In this document: in pieces, positions 47,144 through 58,195 of the stretch
Position numbering within the stretch: position 1 is the first letter of the stretch
Layout: the number at the start of each line of letters is the position of its first letter
Assembly: GCA_018806985.1 (NCBI GenBank)
Contig: JADANN010000268.1
Coordinates: forward strand, 620,001 to 684,000
DNA from: Angiostrongylus vasorum
Lineage: Eukaryota > Nematoda > Chromadorea > Rhabditida > Metastrongylidae
Direction of reading: 5' to 3'
DNA: 64,000 bases
The notes under the pieces: model-generated
What the model was told of the DNA's origin: nothing
Database searches by the model: none
The model's input: the letters and a program-made list of their open reading frames with translations, nothing else
Translations under genes and position numbers: made by a program

Positions 47144-47402
47144 GTTCATGATTCAGTGCCGTCGCGCCAAGCGTTTCTTTTGGATAATATTTGCTGAGCT
47201 CATGCTTTCACGTGTTTGGCCTGTTTCGCCAAGGCTTTTTCTTCCCCTTCAGACAAACTGAGTTCAGACCGTCTTTTTCAGTGGTTTTTGAAGAATATAA
47301 ATGTAAATCTATGTGATCGCTATGAATGATATCAGACTTTCTTCAATTGGTTGCACGTCTGAAGTCGAAATGCGTCGCATAAGTCGGACGATCTGAAATA
47401 TG
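47144..47402 (+). repeat. direct duplication at 47 kb, copy 1
   Basis: Shares long stretches with 47,666-47,930: AATATTTGCTGAGCTCATGC, TTTCACGTGTTTGGCCTGTT and TTTTTCAGTGGTTTTTGAAG. No coding sense is evident. Confidence 0.8.
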
Positions 47403-47404
47403 TC

Positions 47405-47655
47405 TCGACTATAACGCTCTCCTGCAATCCACGTGAGAATACCTTAGCACAGCTATCTTCGGTATTCCAAGAGAATTGACTCGACCAGCATTCTACGACA
47501 TTCATAAGGAAGACGATATGTTCAAGTAGCAGCCGAAAAAAACACGCAAAATGTTCGAAGACCATTGTGGACGATGAATGCGAGGAAAACGAATCGAATA
47601 CAAGAAGTGCTGTAGTCCGCACCATAGATGTGACGACGGGTCATATAAAATAAAA
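47405..47655 (+). repeat. SINE family B, 3' part, between the duplicates
   Basis: Contains TCCTGCAATCCACGTGAGAA, GACTCGACCAGCATTCTACG and GCACCATAGATGTGACG, and ends in an A-rich tail with TAAAATAAAATTTAAAAAAA. It starts exactly where copy 1 of the duplication ends. Confidence 0.65.
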
Positions 47656-47665
47656 TTTAAAAAAA

Positions 47666-47930
47666 TGTGCATGATTCAGTGCGGTCTTGTCATCTGTTCC
47701 ACATAATATTTGCTGAGCTCATGCTTTCACGTGTTTGGCCTGTTTCGTCACGGCTTTTTCTTTCCATTCGACCAACCTAAAAGAAGTTTAGACCGTCTTT
47801 TTCAGTGGTTTTTGAAGAATATAAATGTAGATCTATGTGATCGTTATGAATGAGATCAGACTTTTTTTCAAATCGTTCCACGTCTGAAATCGAAATATCT
47901 CGAATAAGTCGGGCCATTTGAAATATATCT
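47666..47930 (+). repeat. direct duplication at 47 kb, copy 2
   Basis: The second copy, diverged by scattered substitutions and small indels from 47,144-47,402, begins just after the SINE B tail. Confidence 0.8.
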
Positions 47931-47997
47931 TTTCCATGTCTAGGATCACGATTGGTTTTATCGACTGATCAGATCATGCCCTTTATTGAATAAAGGA

Positions 47998-48275
47998 TAA
48001 AAATAGGGATAAAGCTCTCGGCGTTGATCAATGCCTTAGGGATGCGCCATGCATTCAACCTCATCAGTTATTGGTTAGTGGTGATTGAATGCGTATATGA
48101 CTTGTACCATGACTTGCAGTGGCTTACCGACGCATCGATTCAGCGCTACTATCCTCCGAGACCGCTCTGATACCAATTTGCCGAAGTTGAAGTGATGAAA
48201 GACTTGGTGATCACGGGACGCAGGATCGATCCCATGTGTATTTCAGGGCACAGCTAACCACTGTGCTATGCCACC
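47998..48275 (-). repeat. SINE family A, diverged
   Basis: Tail (GATAAAGCTCTCGGCGTTGATCA) intact on the minus strand; body and head (CAGCTAACCACTGTGCTATG) carry many substitutions. Confidence 0.75.
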
Positions 48276-48519
48276 TTACGTATTCGTTATGAAGATTTCC
48301 TCACTAGAAGGTCATTTTTATCAACCAGTTTATTTTTAATATGGCCCAACTTCACAAATTTTGTGTTAAGCACATCTATTCACTCTATTGTCAATCTATC
48401 ACCATCTACGAAGGTGCTCGCATTCGCTTATGTGTTTGGCTGTATGAAGACTGTCTTACTTTTTAACATCGTTGTTTGTCAGTCGAGATGATTCCGCTTA
48501 GAATCATGAGATAAGTATA

Positions 48520-48690
48520 TACGACTTTTTCCAGCTACCGCAAGCAGTCGTCGGTCTTTGTTAATCAGAGTGAGCTTTTTCCAGGCAAGTCTGGTGCTAA
48601 TTTACCGACTGCTGACGAATAAAGTGAGTGGTCTTGTTGGCCCACAGAAGGGTAACCCCAAAGTCGATGACTGCGTTTAAAAAATAAAGG
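48520..48690 (-). repeat. SINE family B, fragment
   Basis: CCAGGCAAGTCTGGTGCTAA and the CTGCTGACGAATAAAG..GGTCTTGTTGG segment correspond to the family B middle. Confidence 0.4.
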
Positions 48691-49335
48691 TTAGCAAAAC
48701 AAAAAAAATAAAATAATCCAAGTAAAAAAGAAATGAATAAAATTTTTTAAAACTTCTCATTGACAGAGCCCTTTGTATTGTGCATTCTTAGATATAAAAT
48801 CTGTCGTTGACACAGCTTTTGCCATCACTAGTAATGAACGATGTTATTGTAGATTTTCATGCATTTATTACTGAACTGGACTCGAAAGTTTGAACTCGGC
48901 CGTAAGTGCAGATCTGAATCAGTAGAAGAACTATTTTGTGAATCACTCACTGATAAGCCAGACATTCTAACATAAACAAAAACCGTTTGAACTTCTTTCG
49001 TGTTCACTGTTCATAAGTAGTTTACATAAGTATTGTTGGATATATAAACACTCGCTATTCAACACTGAGACTTTAGGAGGCCGTAGAGGTCTCTCTGCAA
49101 GATTTACGTAAGTGTATGCGCATCTTGAATAGCCCACCCATTACGTGATTATGTAGGAACGTTATATCGATGCATCTTATATGAGAAATATAGACATGGT
49201 CAGTTGACGCAGCGAGTTCCCAAGTAGCGGGTAAGTGACGCGAGAGCGTTTAGATGCACCTTAAATTCCGATAACAGAGTCGGTGTTCCCGTTACATTGA
49301 ATTGACATGTTCCCTTTCCTAAACGTCTTTCTTTT
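48691..49335. other. no feature seen
   Basis: AT-rich stretch with no supportable frame and no match to the repeat families recognised here. Confidence 0.5.
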
Positions 49336-49885
49336 GAGCGTGTATAGCTCAATGTTAGAGATGCGATAAAATAAATACATGGTCATCGGTTTGATCCTGT
49401 GTGTCAATCAAGCCAAGCCCTTCATCCCTTCAATGTCTGCATATTTACAAGATTTGTCTGAGAGGATGAAAAAAAAGCCGCCTTGATATATTAGCTGGCC
49501 ACCGTAGGTTACTATGGAAAAAATAAAGATAAAGCTCTGGGCGTTTATGAATCCCTGAGGAGGTGCCATGCATTCGACTTCGTTAAGTACCGTTTGGAGG
49601 AGATCGAATGAATATCTAGCCTTTACAATGACTCGCGGTGGCCTATCGATGTGTTGAGCCAGTGTTTCTAGCCTCGCAGACAAGTCTGGTACCAATTCTC
49701 CGACCCTGGAGGGATGGAAGGCTTGGTGGACCATGGGCGCTGGGATAGTTCCCATGTGTATTGCAGGGCGCCTCCGACCACTGCGCCAGACGCGCCCACG
49801 TAAGTTACTATACAGTCCAAATATGTATTCGTTCTCGCTTCTCCCTAGGTGGTAGATTAGAACCAAGCGCTTTGTCCTTTTCCTC
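49336..49885 (+). repeat. old SINE family A interrupted by a younger copy
   Basis: An old + strand copy (head GCGTGTATAGCTCAATGTTAG; body to TTACTATGG at about 49,515) resumes at about 49,800 (TTACTATACAGTCCAAATATG) and ends with the CTTTGTCCTTTTC tail. The inserted copy is listed separately. Confidence 0.6.
49516..49799 (-). repeat. SINE family A, nested insertion with target duplication
   Basis: A minus-strand copy, tail at 49,528 (AAGATAAAGCTCTGGGCG) and head at 49,770-49,797 (CGACCACTGCGCCAGACGCG). It is flanked by GTAGGTTACTAT before and GTAAGTTACTAT after, a probable target-site duplication of about 12 bp. Confidence 0.8.
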
Positions 49886-50436
49886 ATAAATGTGATCCGT
49901 AATAAAGGTCAGATGCAAGCAGCTGGAGGTGGTTAGGTTGAGGACTGGAAAATATATATCTCATCTAGTTCAAGCATATATGAACAAATGTAAGCTAGTG
50001 TTCAATTGGTTCTTACTCCAAAGGGCTATCAAACTGATGTTAATTATAAAAGAACAATTAATGTTTGAAAGACTTTGATTTTATTCCCTTTCAAAGACCG
50101 GTCGAAATTTGCAAGGTGGCGGAAAATTGTCCAAAAAAATCAATTTATTAAACCGTTTTTGTTCAACTGTGATTCCATTAGCTCCTCTACTCAACCACTA
50201 TCGGGTTCCTTAAGAAAGAAACTCTCAGACAAAGCAGAAAATCATAACAAGACCATTTGGGAATAGTATATTTCAGGTTTGATCAGGGTTCGATCATTTA
50301 CATAAATATAAGGATAAATCACGTACTTCACTTTTAGTTATGCTAAATATGGACAAGCCCAAATAACTGCAGATACTTATTGACTTCCTCAGAGGATAAG
50401 AATGACATGTTATTTTCCGATGATACCATTTTTTAA

Positions 50437-50705
50437 AAGGACGCGTGTGGCGCAATGGTCGGAGGCGTCCTACAACACACACGTGGAATCTATCCCCGTT
50501 CCCATGGCCCACCAAACCTTCCATCCCTCCGGGGTCGCCGAATTGGTATCGGGCTTGTGTGGGAGGATAGCAGCATATATCGGTAGAACACCGTGAGTCA
50601 TTGTAGAGGCCGGAAATACATTCAGTCACCTCCAAACGATGCTTAATGAAGTCGAATGCATGGCGCATTCCTCATGGATTGATCAACGCCAAAAGCTTGT
50701 TCTTT
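50437..50705 (+). repeat. SINE family A, full length
   Basis: Head GACGCGTGTGGCGCAATGG to tail ATCAACGCCAAAAGCTTG; a short internal deletion lies near the GGATAGCAGCATATATCGG segment. Confidence 0.85.
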
Positions 50706-50889
50706 TTTCACCCTTTAGCACTTTTTTGCTGTGAAAAGATAGCCATGAGTGCGACGTGCGTGCAGCACAAGTCTACTCCTACCTGAATTATATGATCGGA
50801 AATTTTGAACACGCTCTTAGACTGCTTGACCCCACATTAAGTTGCCAGGAACACCCTGCTTTTCACCACATATTTCAAAATTTACTCAG

Positions 50890-51140
50890 TAGTCACGTTG
50901 AAGTGATAAGGCATCGCTGGTTCGATTCCATGCATTGAATTTGCCATGATTTTCATCCTTCCGGAGTAGGCACGTTGGTAACACACTTACTGGGAGTAGA
51001 GCATTGGTGACTGGATACAACGGTAGGACACTGCATGTCACTTTGAAGGCCAAGTATGCATCCTACTAGCTCTACGATGCTTAGCGAAGTCGAATGCATG
51101 ATTGGTCCATAGATTGATCTACGACTAACGCTCCATTCTT
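50890..51140 (+). repeat. SINE family A, degenerate
   Basis: B box GCTGGTTCGATTCC, body CTTCCGGAGTAGGCACGTTGG and ACGATGCTTAGCGAAGTCG; tail CTACGACTAACGCTCC. Confidence 0.6.
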
Positions 51141-51149
51141 TTATAATTT

Positions 51150-51440
51150 AAGGTGGTAAACCTCTGAATAATTTATCTACAATGATGCTGCGTTGCTTAA
51201 AGAAATTGGACTCAAGACCAGATCGGAACCAGTGATTACCCTTTCCAAGGCTCACATGTTACCCACTGCATCATTGCGACTTTCGTTCTGCATTTCTCTC
51301 AGCCAGTTTTTTTCACCCTAACCTTTCTATCAACAATCACTTGTCAACGGGAATGATTGATCATCTTGTGCTCTCCAGATCATTCCCGTTGATGAATGAG
51401 TACTAATGGGACCGTTAGGGTAGAAAACGTCCGAGAGAAT
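51150..51440. repeat. family C fold-back, diverged
   Basis: Left arm contains GATTACCCTTTCCAAGGCTC and CAATCACTTGTCAACGGGAATG; the centre near 51,360-51,385 turns into the inverted CATTCCCGTTGATGAATGAG and ACCGTTAGGGTAGAAAAC. Confidence 0.65.
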
Positions 51441-51899
51441 TTATTTACAAATGAACAGCTCCCACCAACCTGCAGAGGTTGATGTCGTCATCGTCATTCC
51501 GCTGGCTCGTACAACCAGGGAAGCTTATCTACGCCATTGTTCCGATCGACATAATTTCAATGTCAGTTGCCATGGTTATCTCCCTTCGTATGGGGAAACA
51601 AGTAAAAACCGGCGTAATTGTCAAAAGCCGAGCGAAACCAAGATGTGCTTGTAAAGTGTTGAGAAGCCGTGAAGGACAATCTGAGAATGATGGTTAAGTG
51701 ACATTCGGGTGGTTTACGTACAGGAATCGTTGGTTCATAATCGGTCAACTGATCCTGCTCAACCCTCTCATTGTTGGCTTATTGATTTCCTTTTGCTTTT
51801 TTTAAGTGTTTATACTAGAAAACCATTAAACACGAGTCAATTTGTAGAGCATTTCATAAATTGTTGTTCCTCATCGGTTGCATTTGTCCTTTACGATTT

Positions 51900-52000
51900 T
51901 TTTCCATTCTTTTCTTTTCCTTCTTTCTTTCATCCCCTCTTTCTTTCTTTCCCTCTTTCTTTCTTTCTCTCTTTCCTTCTTTCTTTCTTTCTTTTTTCGT
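51900..52000. repeat. (TTTC)n pyrimidine tract
   Basis: About 100 bp of TTTC/TTCC units on the + strand, the mirror composition of the purine tract at 8,660. Confidence 0.9.
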
Positions 52001-52202
52001 ATTGTTTTCGTGTGAGTTATCTATTTAGTTGAAGTATATGAGTAGTAACTTTTTTCTAGTCATCACTGATTCCAAAATGTCGACTCTTCGACAACTCCTT
52101 TGCATATTTGGATAAAATAATTCATATAACAGTAATAAAAAAATAAACGAGAAAGATGGAAATGCTTTAACCTCTATCTAATTCCTATTCTTTTTTTTCC
52201 AT

Positions 52203-52530
52203 GGCAGGGTATTATGTGACATGCAACCAGTGATACTGAGACATGAGCAAAAAGCACTACCTCAGCTGGGCTTCGAACGCACGATTACACTTTCCGTGGT
52301 CTCCTGTGCAATCCACAGCACCAACTGGGAGCCGTCCTTTACTTTTTTCTCGGCTATTTTTTTGCTCACACTAGGGAGCAAAAAAAAGGGCTAAAACATT
52401 ATGGGTTCGATGAAGCTTCAGCTTAACTGGGTTTAATGCCGATTTGTGGATTCCATGACCACTCGTTCCCCTCGACTGGTGATTGCTGACGGCACCAACG
52501 CGGTAAGAAAAAAGACTGGCTAAAAGTACT
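52203..52530. repeat. family C copy, diverged
   Basis: Begins GGCAGGGTATTATGTGACATG; the inverted half carries TTCAGCTTAACTGGGTTTAATG and GACTGGTGATTGCTGACGG. Confidence 0.65.
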
Positions 52531-52734
52531 AGTTTTTTTTGAGATCAACAACCCTCATTTTTTATTTTTTTAAGGCCGAATTTAAATTTTTCTGTTAACT
52601 TTCTATGAAAAAAAGTGATATACTAAATCTCTTGACTGACGTCTTTTAAACTAGACGTTGGTCAATATTTCATTGTTCCCTTGGTTAACACTGTCTTTTT
52701 TGTCTTGTTTTATTGGTAAAATACAAAATTAGTA

Positions 52735-53105
52735 TTTGACGTAATATCCTGTCGTGGAAAATTGTAATAGGCAGTTTATAAAAGAAGTTAACATTGTGAT
52801 TTCGACTGCAGCCTCAGTATAACTGAGATCAATGCCGATTCGTGGTCTCCAGATCAATCCCGCCGATAGGTGATTGCTGGTGGCACCGATAGATAGAAAA
52901 CTAGTTGAGAGAAAGTCAAAACGAAGGACCCGCATGATGTGGTGGTGAACGCTAACCTCAGGAAACGGTAACAGCGCGTTCGCTCCCCACCGCAGACGCC
53001 TGCGGTCCGGAGTTTTGCAAATATCTCAGCATCATTGTGGTTGTATCACACATAGTACCCTAGTGTAAAAAATTGTAATATGCAGTACATAAAAAGTAAG
53101 CATTG
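52735..53105 (-). repeat. family C single unit, well preserved
   Basis: Read on the minus strand it runs from the ACACATAGTACCC terminus to CAATCACCTATCGGCGGGATTG and TAAACTGCCTATTACAATTTTCC. On the + strand the centre (about 52,927-53,000) looks like a tRNA head: ATGATGTGGTGGTGAACGC as A box and GCGTTCGCTCCCCACCG as B box. Confidence 0.75.
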
Positions 53106-53287
53106 TAATTTATTTGCGTTGCAATGGATGAATTTTCCGTAACGACGAGGAGAAAAGGTTCAATTATCGTCAACGCATTTTTTGAAGAGCCACTAATGAA
53201 CGGACCAATGGATTGCTTCCCCCTTTCTATAAGAAAAATCTGTTGCCGGTTTTCAGTCTGATTTCTTTGTAATCTGATCGGTTTGGT

Positions 53288-53522
53288 CGATTTAGTGATG
53301 GAGAACGAACCAAAGCCCGTGAATCTGCTGCTTTCACCTTGCTCCGGTTCCTACTTAGAAAACCTTCTGGATAAATGTTTTCTAGAAAATATGGATAAAC
53401 CAATAAAACACAAAAGAAATATCACCTCTTCAAATATTTCCATTGCCATTATAGCTAGCAGTGCTTTGTTTACTTCTAACCTGACACTTCCCTCTATCAG
53501 TCGTTCAGTAGTGGTAGTGTAG
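53288..53522 (+). CDS. possible first exon or small protein, unknown
   Basis: ATG at 53,298 opens a 74-codon frame (MENEPKPVNLLLSPCSGSYL then ENLLDKCFLEN, a basic patch, and a Ser/Ile/Leu-rich end) stopping at TAG 53,520-53,522. A GATTTAG precedes the ATG and could be a splice acceptor. It lies just upstream of a GC-rich block. I do not recognise it; it may be chance. Confidence 0.25.
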
Positions 53523-53564
53523 TATTTTCTTAGTAAGTTTACTGTTCATCATTTGTACTGAAAA

Positions 53565-53850
53565 GAAAACGGCATCTCGCTGCAAGCCTTCCGGCCGTTG
53601 ACCCAATCCAGAGTGGTCTGGCCCGTGCTTTGTAAGGTTAATTAAGGACGCCCTGCGTCTCCGGACCAGACCAGCTGTCTCACTCTCTCTCTTGCGCTGC
53701 TGCCATTCAACGACAGCTTGAAGGATCGATCCCTTCCCTCTCGGCTGCTGTGGTCAATTCCCACTCGTCGGTCAGTCGTCCAATCGTAAGTCCGTCTCGA
53801 CTGCCATCAATCTCATCGCCACCACCACCACCATCCGTCATCATCGTTAT
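53565..53850. promoter_or_regulatory. GC-rich promoter-like block with inverted repeat
   Basis: This is a locally GC-rich segment in AT-rich DNA. GGTCTGGCCCG pairs with CGGACCAGACC (about 53,614 and 53,667; 10 of 11 positions plus one G-U), and inside the loop GACGCCCTGCGTC forms a small perfect hairpin. CTGCGTCTC and CTCTCTCTCTTGCGC resemble motifs frequent in nematode promoters. Which gene it would serve is unknown. Confidence 0.35.
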
Positions 53851-55034
53851 TCTTTTGTTACTTTTTTTATTCTTTCTGTGATTCATATCTTTTTAAGCTT
53901 GTTTTTCTTCTTTCAACGTCAGTTGTTGTCTTCCACTATTTCTATACTTATCGAATAATTAGTTCAACTTATGCCTATCCTTCTTTCTGATCTTGATAAG
54001 TAGAAAGATCTGTGAGATGACTAGATGACTCGAGTGTATTTTTCCGCCTAATTATTGTTTAAGAAAATCAAGCATATTAATGAAAGCTATGAGACTACTT
54101 ATAAGACTTTTCCGGTTTTTCTCAGCTACTTTTTTGTACCTTTCGGCTTTAATGTCATAGTAAACTTGTTCTTGGAGGACTGATCTCATTGATTACTGCG
54201 TATGGTTAACGACGATAGCAGAAGACATATGTTCAATCGTTTACTTTTTTTCCGAATGTTCGAAAGGTAGAACACCAATATTACCATTACCACAGCTAGC
54301 ACCGCCTTCAACACCACCACTACCACAGGTAACCACCATAGTTCCAATAAAGCATTATTCAGTCTTCTATTTAGCGCAAAAATAAATGAGATTCAGTCGG
54401 CCATTAAGCGTTCGGCCACCGCTACATCCCTCCTCCCTCCGCGGGTGGCTCTTACTCACTCGTTTGTACGTCAAATGCCATGTGCACCCCACACCGGCAG
54501 GTCGGCTATGTTGGCGCTTTCGATTACTTCCGCATGAAGCTGTCTTCAGTAGCTGATTCCGGTTTTCGGGTATCGTTAGCTAGTAACAAATACTCTTCGA
54601 GCTAGTGATTTCTAGCAGTTGTGATCTACTGTGGTAGCAGTACTTTTTGAGTCGAAGAAGAAGTAGGTGTTCTCTAAGTAGACATTCGTTCCTTCATCCT
54701 CACCTCTACTCGTCATCCGATATATTTTTGGAGCCTCTAGAACTCTGATGTCGAAGAAATTGGATAACTCTAAGAATTCTATACCCATGAGCTTATCGGC
54801 TACGACGATCGCTATGTGCAAGACTTTTCTCGAAACTCATTCACGAACTCGTTAATGAACCTCACACTACTATAGTCATATATTGGGCTTTCCTAGAGGG
54901 TTTGTAAGCAGTTTATTAAATCGTTTATGCAAAACCTAATGTTTTTGTCTATATGATGATCTTTTCGGGTGAGGAAGGAATTGATCTTTACTTTTTTTAT
55001 ATTGTATTAATCTCAACATCTGTTAAAAAAGAGG
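53851..55034. other. no gene seen
   Basis: Mixed AT-rich DNA. A second, weaker GC-rich patch lies at about 54,415-54,500. No supportable frame and no family repeats. Confidence 0.4.
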
Positions 55035-55240
55035 CACACATTGCGTAATAGATAGAGGTGGCTGCAATACTAGACTTGTCTGGAACCAAAACCAACCGAT
55101 TTTATTGCATCTATATGTCCCAGCAAGTCATTGCGTAACTCAAATGTGCCTCCAGTCACCTCTACAATGCTATGAATGGAGTTCAGTACATAGTGAATCC
55201 CTGAGAGATTGACCAATACCGAACACTTTATCCCTCATCT
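55035..55240 (+). repeat. SINE family A, degenerate
   Basis: Body ACTAGACTTGTCTGGAACC and CCTCCAGTCACCTCTACAATG, tail GACCAATACCGAACACTTTATCC. Confidence 0.5.
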
Positions 55241-55262
55241 TTCTTCGTTTGTTTAAAATTAG

Positions 55263-55550
55263 GCGTATTTATGTCTTGTTCATCCACCCAAATGCAGCGT
55301 ACGCGCAGAATCGTTAGAGCAGCCGGGTAGATTTCGAAACAAAGCCATTGAGATGATACTATGGCTATCAATCATCACTATCTCTAGTCGGAAAAGGGCA
55401 ACTTTTTTAGCGTGGGTTCTCGAGATAGCCGTTCCATGTTTCTTGCTCGTAATCGCAGCCACTAGCACTGACCATTGTCGATTGGAAAATGATGAACTAG
55501 GTATCTTTCACCCTGAAAACGACCTTCTGTATAGGTTTACTCCTTGCTGA
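55263..55550 (+). CDS. possible transmembrane exon, ABC-A-like (weak)
   Basis: A + strand frame of about 96 codons encodes RNKAIEMILWLSIITISSRK followed by a hydrophobic stretch ATFLAWVLEIAVPCFLLVIA. The pattern, an IL-W helix start, an RKR patch and a LEIAVP-type helix, resembles the first membrane helix of ABC-A transporters (established family feature), but similarity is judged by eye only. A possible donor is CTAG|GTATCT at about 55,500. No Walker motif is found downstream. Confidence 0.2.
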   Translation, partial: AYLCLVHPPKCSVRAESLEQPGRFRNKAIEMILWLSIITISSRKRATFLAWVLEIAVPCFLLVIAATSTDHCRLENDELGIFHPENDLLYRFTPC

Positions 55551-56284
55551 CCTTTCTGATTGATCTCAGATAGGATTTCTTCTCATCTCAGATGGCCTGA
55601 CTCTCAGATGAACCTGTCGCTGTAAATGATAGTTCGACGTCCAGGACAACCTTGATCCATAAAGTAATCATATCAATGAACGAAGCTTAGGATGAAATGT
55701 AATAAAAAGAACTTGATTCTTTCAATGTTCGCATTCGCCGTCTTTGTGACTTTTCTCCATCACCCTTCGTTTTTTCATCATTCTCGCAAACGCCTCGCCG
55801 TCGACTTGTTTTAATGGTCATTCCTAATGCAGACGTCCTTTCCCTTCGTTTCGCAATCGAGACAAACTAATGGAAAATTCAGTGGAACAGACAGACCTTG
55901 TCAAACATATGAGAATCGGCAATGACAGAGGACGACGGCACCCAGTCCTTCGAAGATGGTCTTTTGAAGAAACGTGCGGCTATCTATTTGTAAAAATTAC
56001 ACAGAAAATCACAATACTAATTACTAATAGCTGGCTTTTTGGGGTTTTTGCTACGGCATCGGTTAGCCAATAACTAGATTACTTGAGAAACCGGGAATTT
56101 AAGAGACTTATGGAAATGACTTTGCTCGGCTCTTCTAATGATGCATGTGCATTCTCTGAAATACTTTTTTAAACCCCGAGCGAAGAAGAGAAGCTCATGA
56201 GCTCCAGAAATTCGGAAATGTATCGGGGTAGAGTACGAAAACTTGGTTCAATGTGAAAGGTCTGTGGATCCGAGCGGATTTTTA

Positions 56285-56663
56285 AATGATATTTTTTATG
56301 CCACCCGCTTTTCACATCTACTGTGTGCATCCTAGCACCTATATTCGATTCGTTTCCTCGCATCCATTGTACACGAAGATCTTCCAACTTTTACGTATGG
56401 CTTCGGATGCTGGTTGAGGATTCTCATTTCATCTTGAATGTCGTGAAATGCTGGTCGAGTCGATTCTCCCTGGAGTCCTGACATAGTCGCGATACGGTGT
56501 TCCCACTTGGATACAGAGAGTGGTTTCCTCCAGGGCAAGTCCGCTACCGTTTCCTCGACCTCGGAGGGTTGAGAGGTTTAGTGAGCCTGGAGCGGGTTCA
56601 AACCAGCACTCTGCTCCTGATCATCGGCATCCACTACCACTGTGCTACCCACCCCTTGTTCAA
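56285..56663 (-). repeat. SINE family B, fullest copy
   Basis: Read on the minus strand: head GGGTGGGTAGCACAGTGGTAG (A box) and GGTTTGAACCCGC (B box), middle GGACTTGCCCTGGAGGAAACC, then CGACTCGACCAGCATTTCACG, and 3' end GGATGCACACAGTAGATGTG. This copy defines the family, about 380 bp long. Confidence 0.8.
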
Positions 56664-57073
56664 ATTGATTGAGCCCTTAATGATTGGAAATATTCTGTTC
56701 TGGAAAGACGGAAGATTTTTTGATCACGTACGCATCCAAACGAATGCTTTTGGTTATTGAAGACATTTGTGAAATACCATTGTTTTTTTTGTAACTGATA
56801 GTTTTACACAATAAAAAAACTGAAACTGTTCAAAAATTTCTAGCGCTAAATGTGGATTTTCTAAACTAATATTCGTTGTTTTCTTTTAATTAATGTATCT
56901 GGCTGACTAATTCACAAAGAAGCATTGATCGTCTCGAGGTGATTAGGTTTTCGGTGGTTTGGGTTCATTCAATCTCGATAATCATGTAGGGATAAAAGCA
57001 ACCGACCACCTCGAAATCCTAGCATAGACGATGCATCAATCAATAAGTGGATTGATCGATCAGTGGTTATCGT

Positions 57074-57433
57074 TTAGTTTCCGTTCTATGACGACTACGC
57101 GGCCAATACAACTTTTTCTTGATCGACGCCGCCTAATCCTCTTCCTCCTCCTCACTTCGCTAACGGGGTTCAATTTGTCAACATGGTTTCATCGAATTCG
57201 TCCATTTGTCTTTCACTTTTTTTTCTAGTTCGTCAAAGTCTTTTTCTAGGTTTTCACCGACATTGGATGCTTCAGTGAACGGCCTAGTTTCAGCAGTAGT
57301 GGTCATCAGTTCTCTCGATTCCATTAGGACATTGGATTCGTACACGCTGAACGTCAAAAAAGAACCCTGTCTGCGTCACAGTGCAACATCGTCAGGACCA
57401 AACCAAAAAGTGCTTGATAAACAAATACAATAA
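57074..57433 (+). CDS. possible terminal exon(s) of an unknown gene
   Basis: After ATCGTTTAG the frame reads FPFYDDYAANTTFS and stops at TGA 57,118-57,120. After CTTTTTCTAG (57,250) a frame encodes FSPTLDASVNGLVSAVVVIS and ends with LNVKKEPCLRHSATSS..KQIQ and TAA 57,431-57,433, overlapping a CAATAAAC that could be the poly(A) signal. The two pieces need not belong together. Lys in VKKEP fits a SUMO-site pattern; nothing identifies the family. Confidence 0.25.
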
Positions 57434-57439
57434 ACGATG

Positions 57440-58190
57440 TTCTGTAGCATATTATCATTACAATGATGCTAACCGATGACTACAGTGGCGATTCCTCCAG
57501 GCTTTTTTCGTTTGAGAGCTGTCGTCAAACCGCTATGATGGGCAGTAATGCTTTCTGGTTCTGGTGTTGATGGTTGTTTTGGTGGTGATGGTGATGTGCT
57601 TGATGTTGTTCACACGTTTCTAATTAGTTGCTACTTGCTAGGTACTAATTTGCGACACCGTGAAATTGGACAGTGTTGCCTGATAATGATAATGATATGT
57701 TTTTAATGATATCTGTCTGGCAACGTTGGACATGGACCAGGTTTGTTTCATCATCCTTGAACTGTCGATGAAGTGAGAGGTCGCGACCACTACAGGGAAT
57801 CGTGGCTTATGAATCGCTTTGGAGAACTCCAGTCGCAGAGTAAATGCTCTCTTTACATCCTATCCTCAAGGACAGCATGTGTCAAAGACGTGGGAACGTC
57901 CCAGTGTGGCTGTTTCGGTATTCCAGGTAGCAACGAGCTCTGCCTGAGTCCATCAGTGAAAAGAGAAAGTAGTGGTAGATGCTCTAGTCGCAGTTGGACC
58001 GGACATGATCACCTTTAATGATGATGGTTGTATAGCAAAGAATATACGAATTGTGGAGGTCCAAACTATTTATGAGGACGTGCATCTAAATTGCAAGGTA
58101 TGTATGCAGAGTTGTGAATCAATTTTGGCGGATTGTTCGCAAGATAAATTTATACTTTAGCCACTTTAATTAAAAAAGCTTATCGTTTTT
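57440..58190. other. no supportable gene
   Basis: Short frames at 57,773-58,160 lack splice support. No known repeat family recognised. Confidence 0.4.
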
Positions 58191-58195
58191 AATAT

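Noticed and set aside
57074..57190. In-frame TGA between two protein-like segments as a selenocysteine or readthrough site
   Set aside because: No SECIS-like element is visible and an ordinary stop, or a chance downstream frame, explains it.
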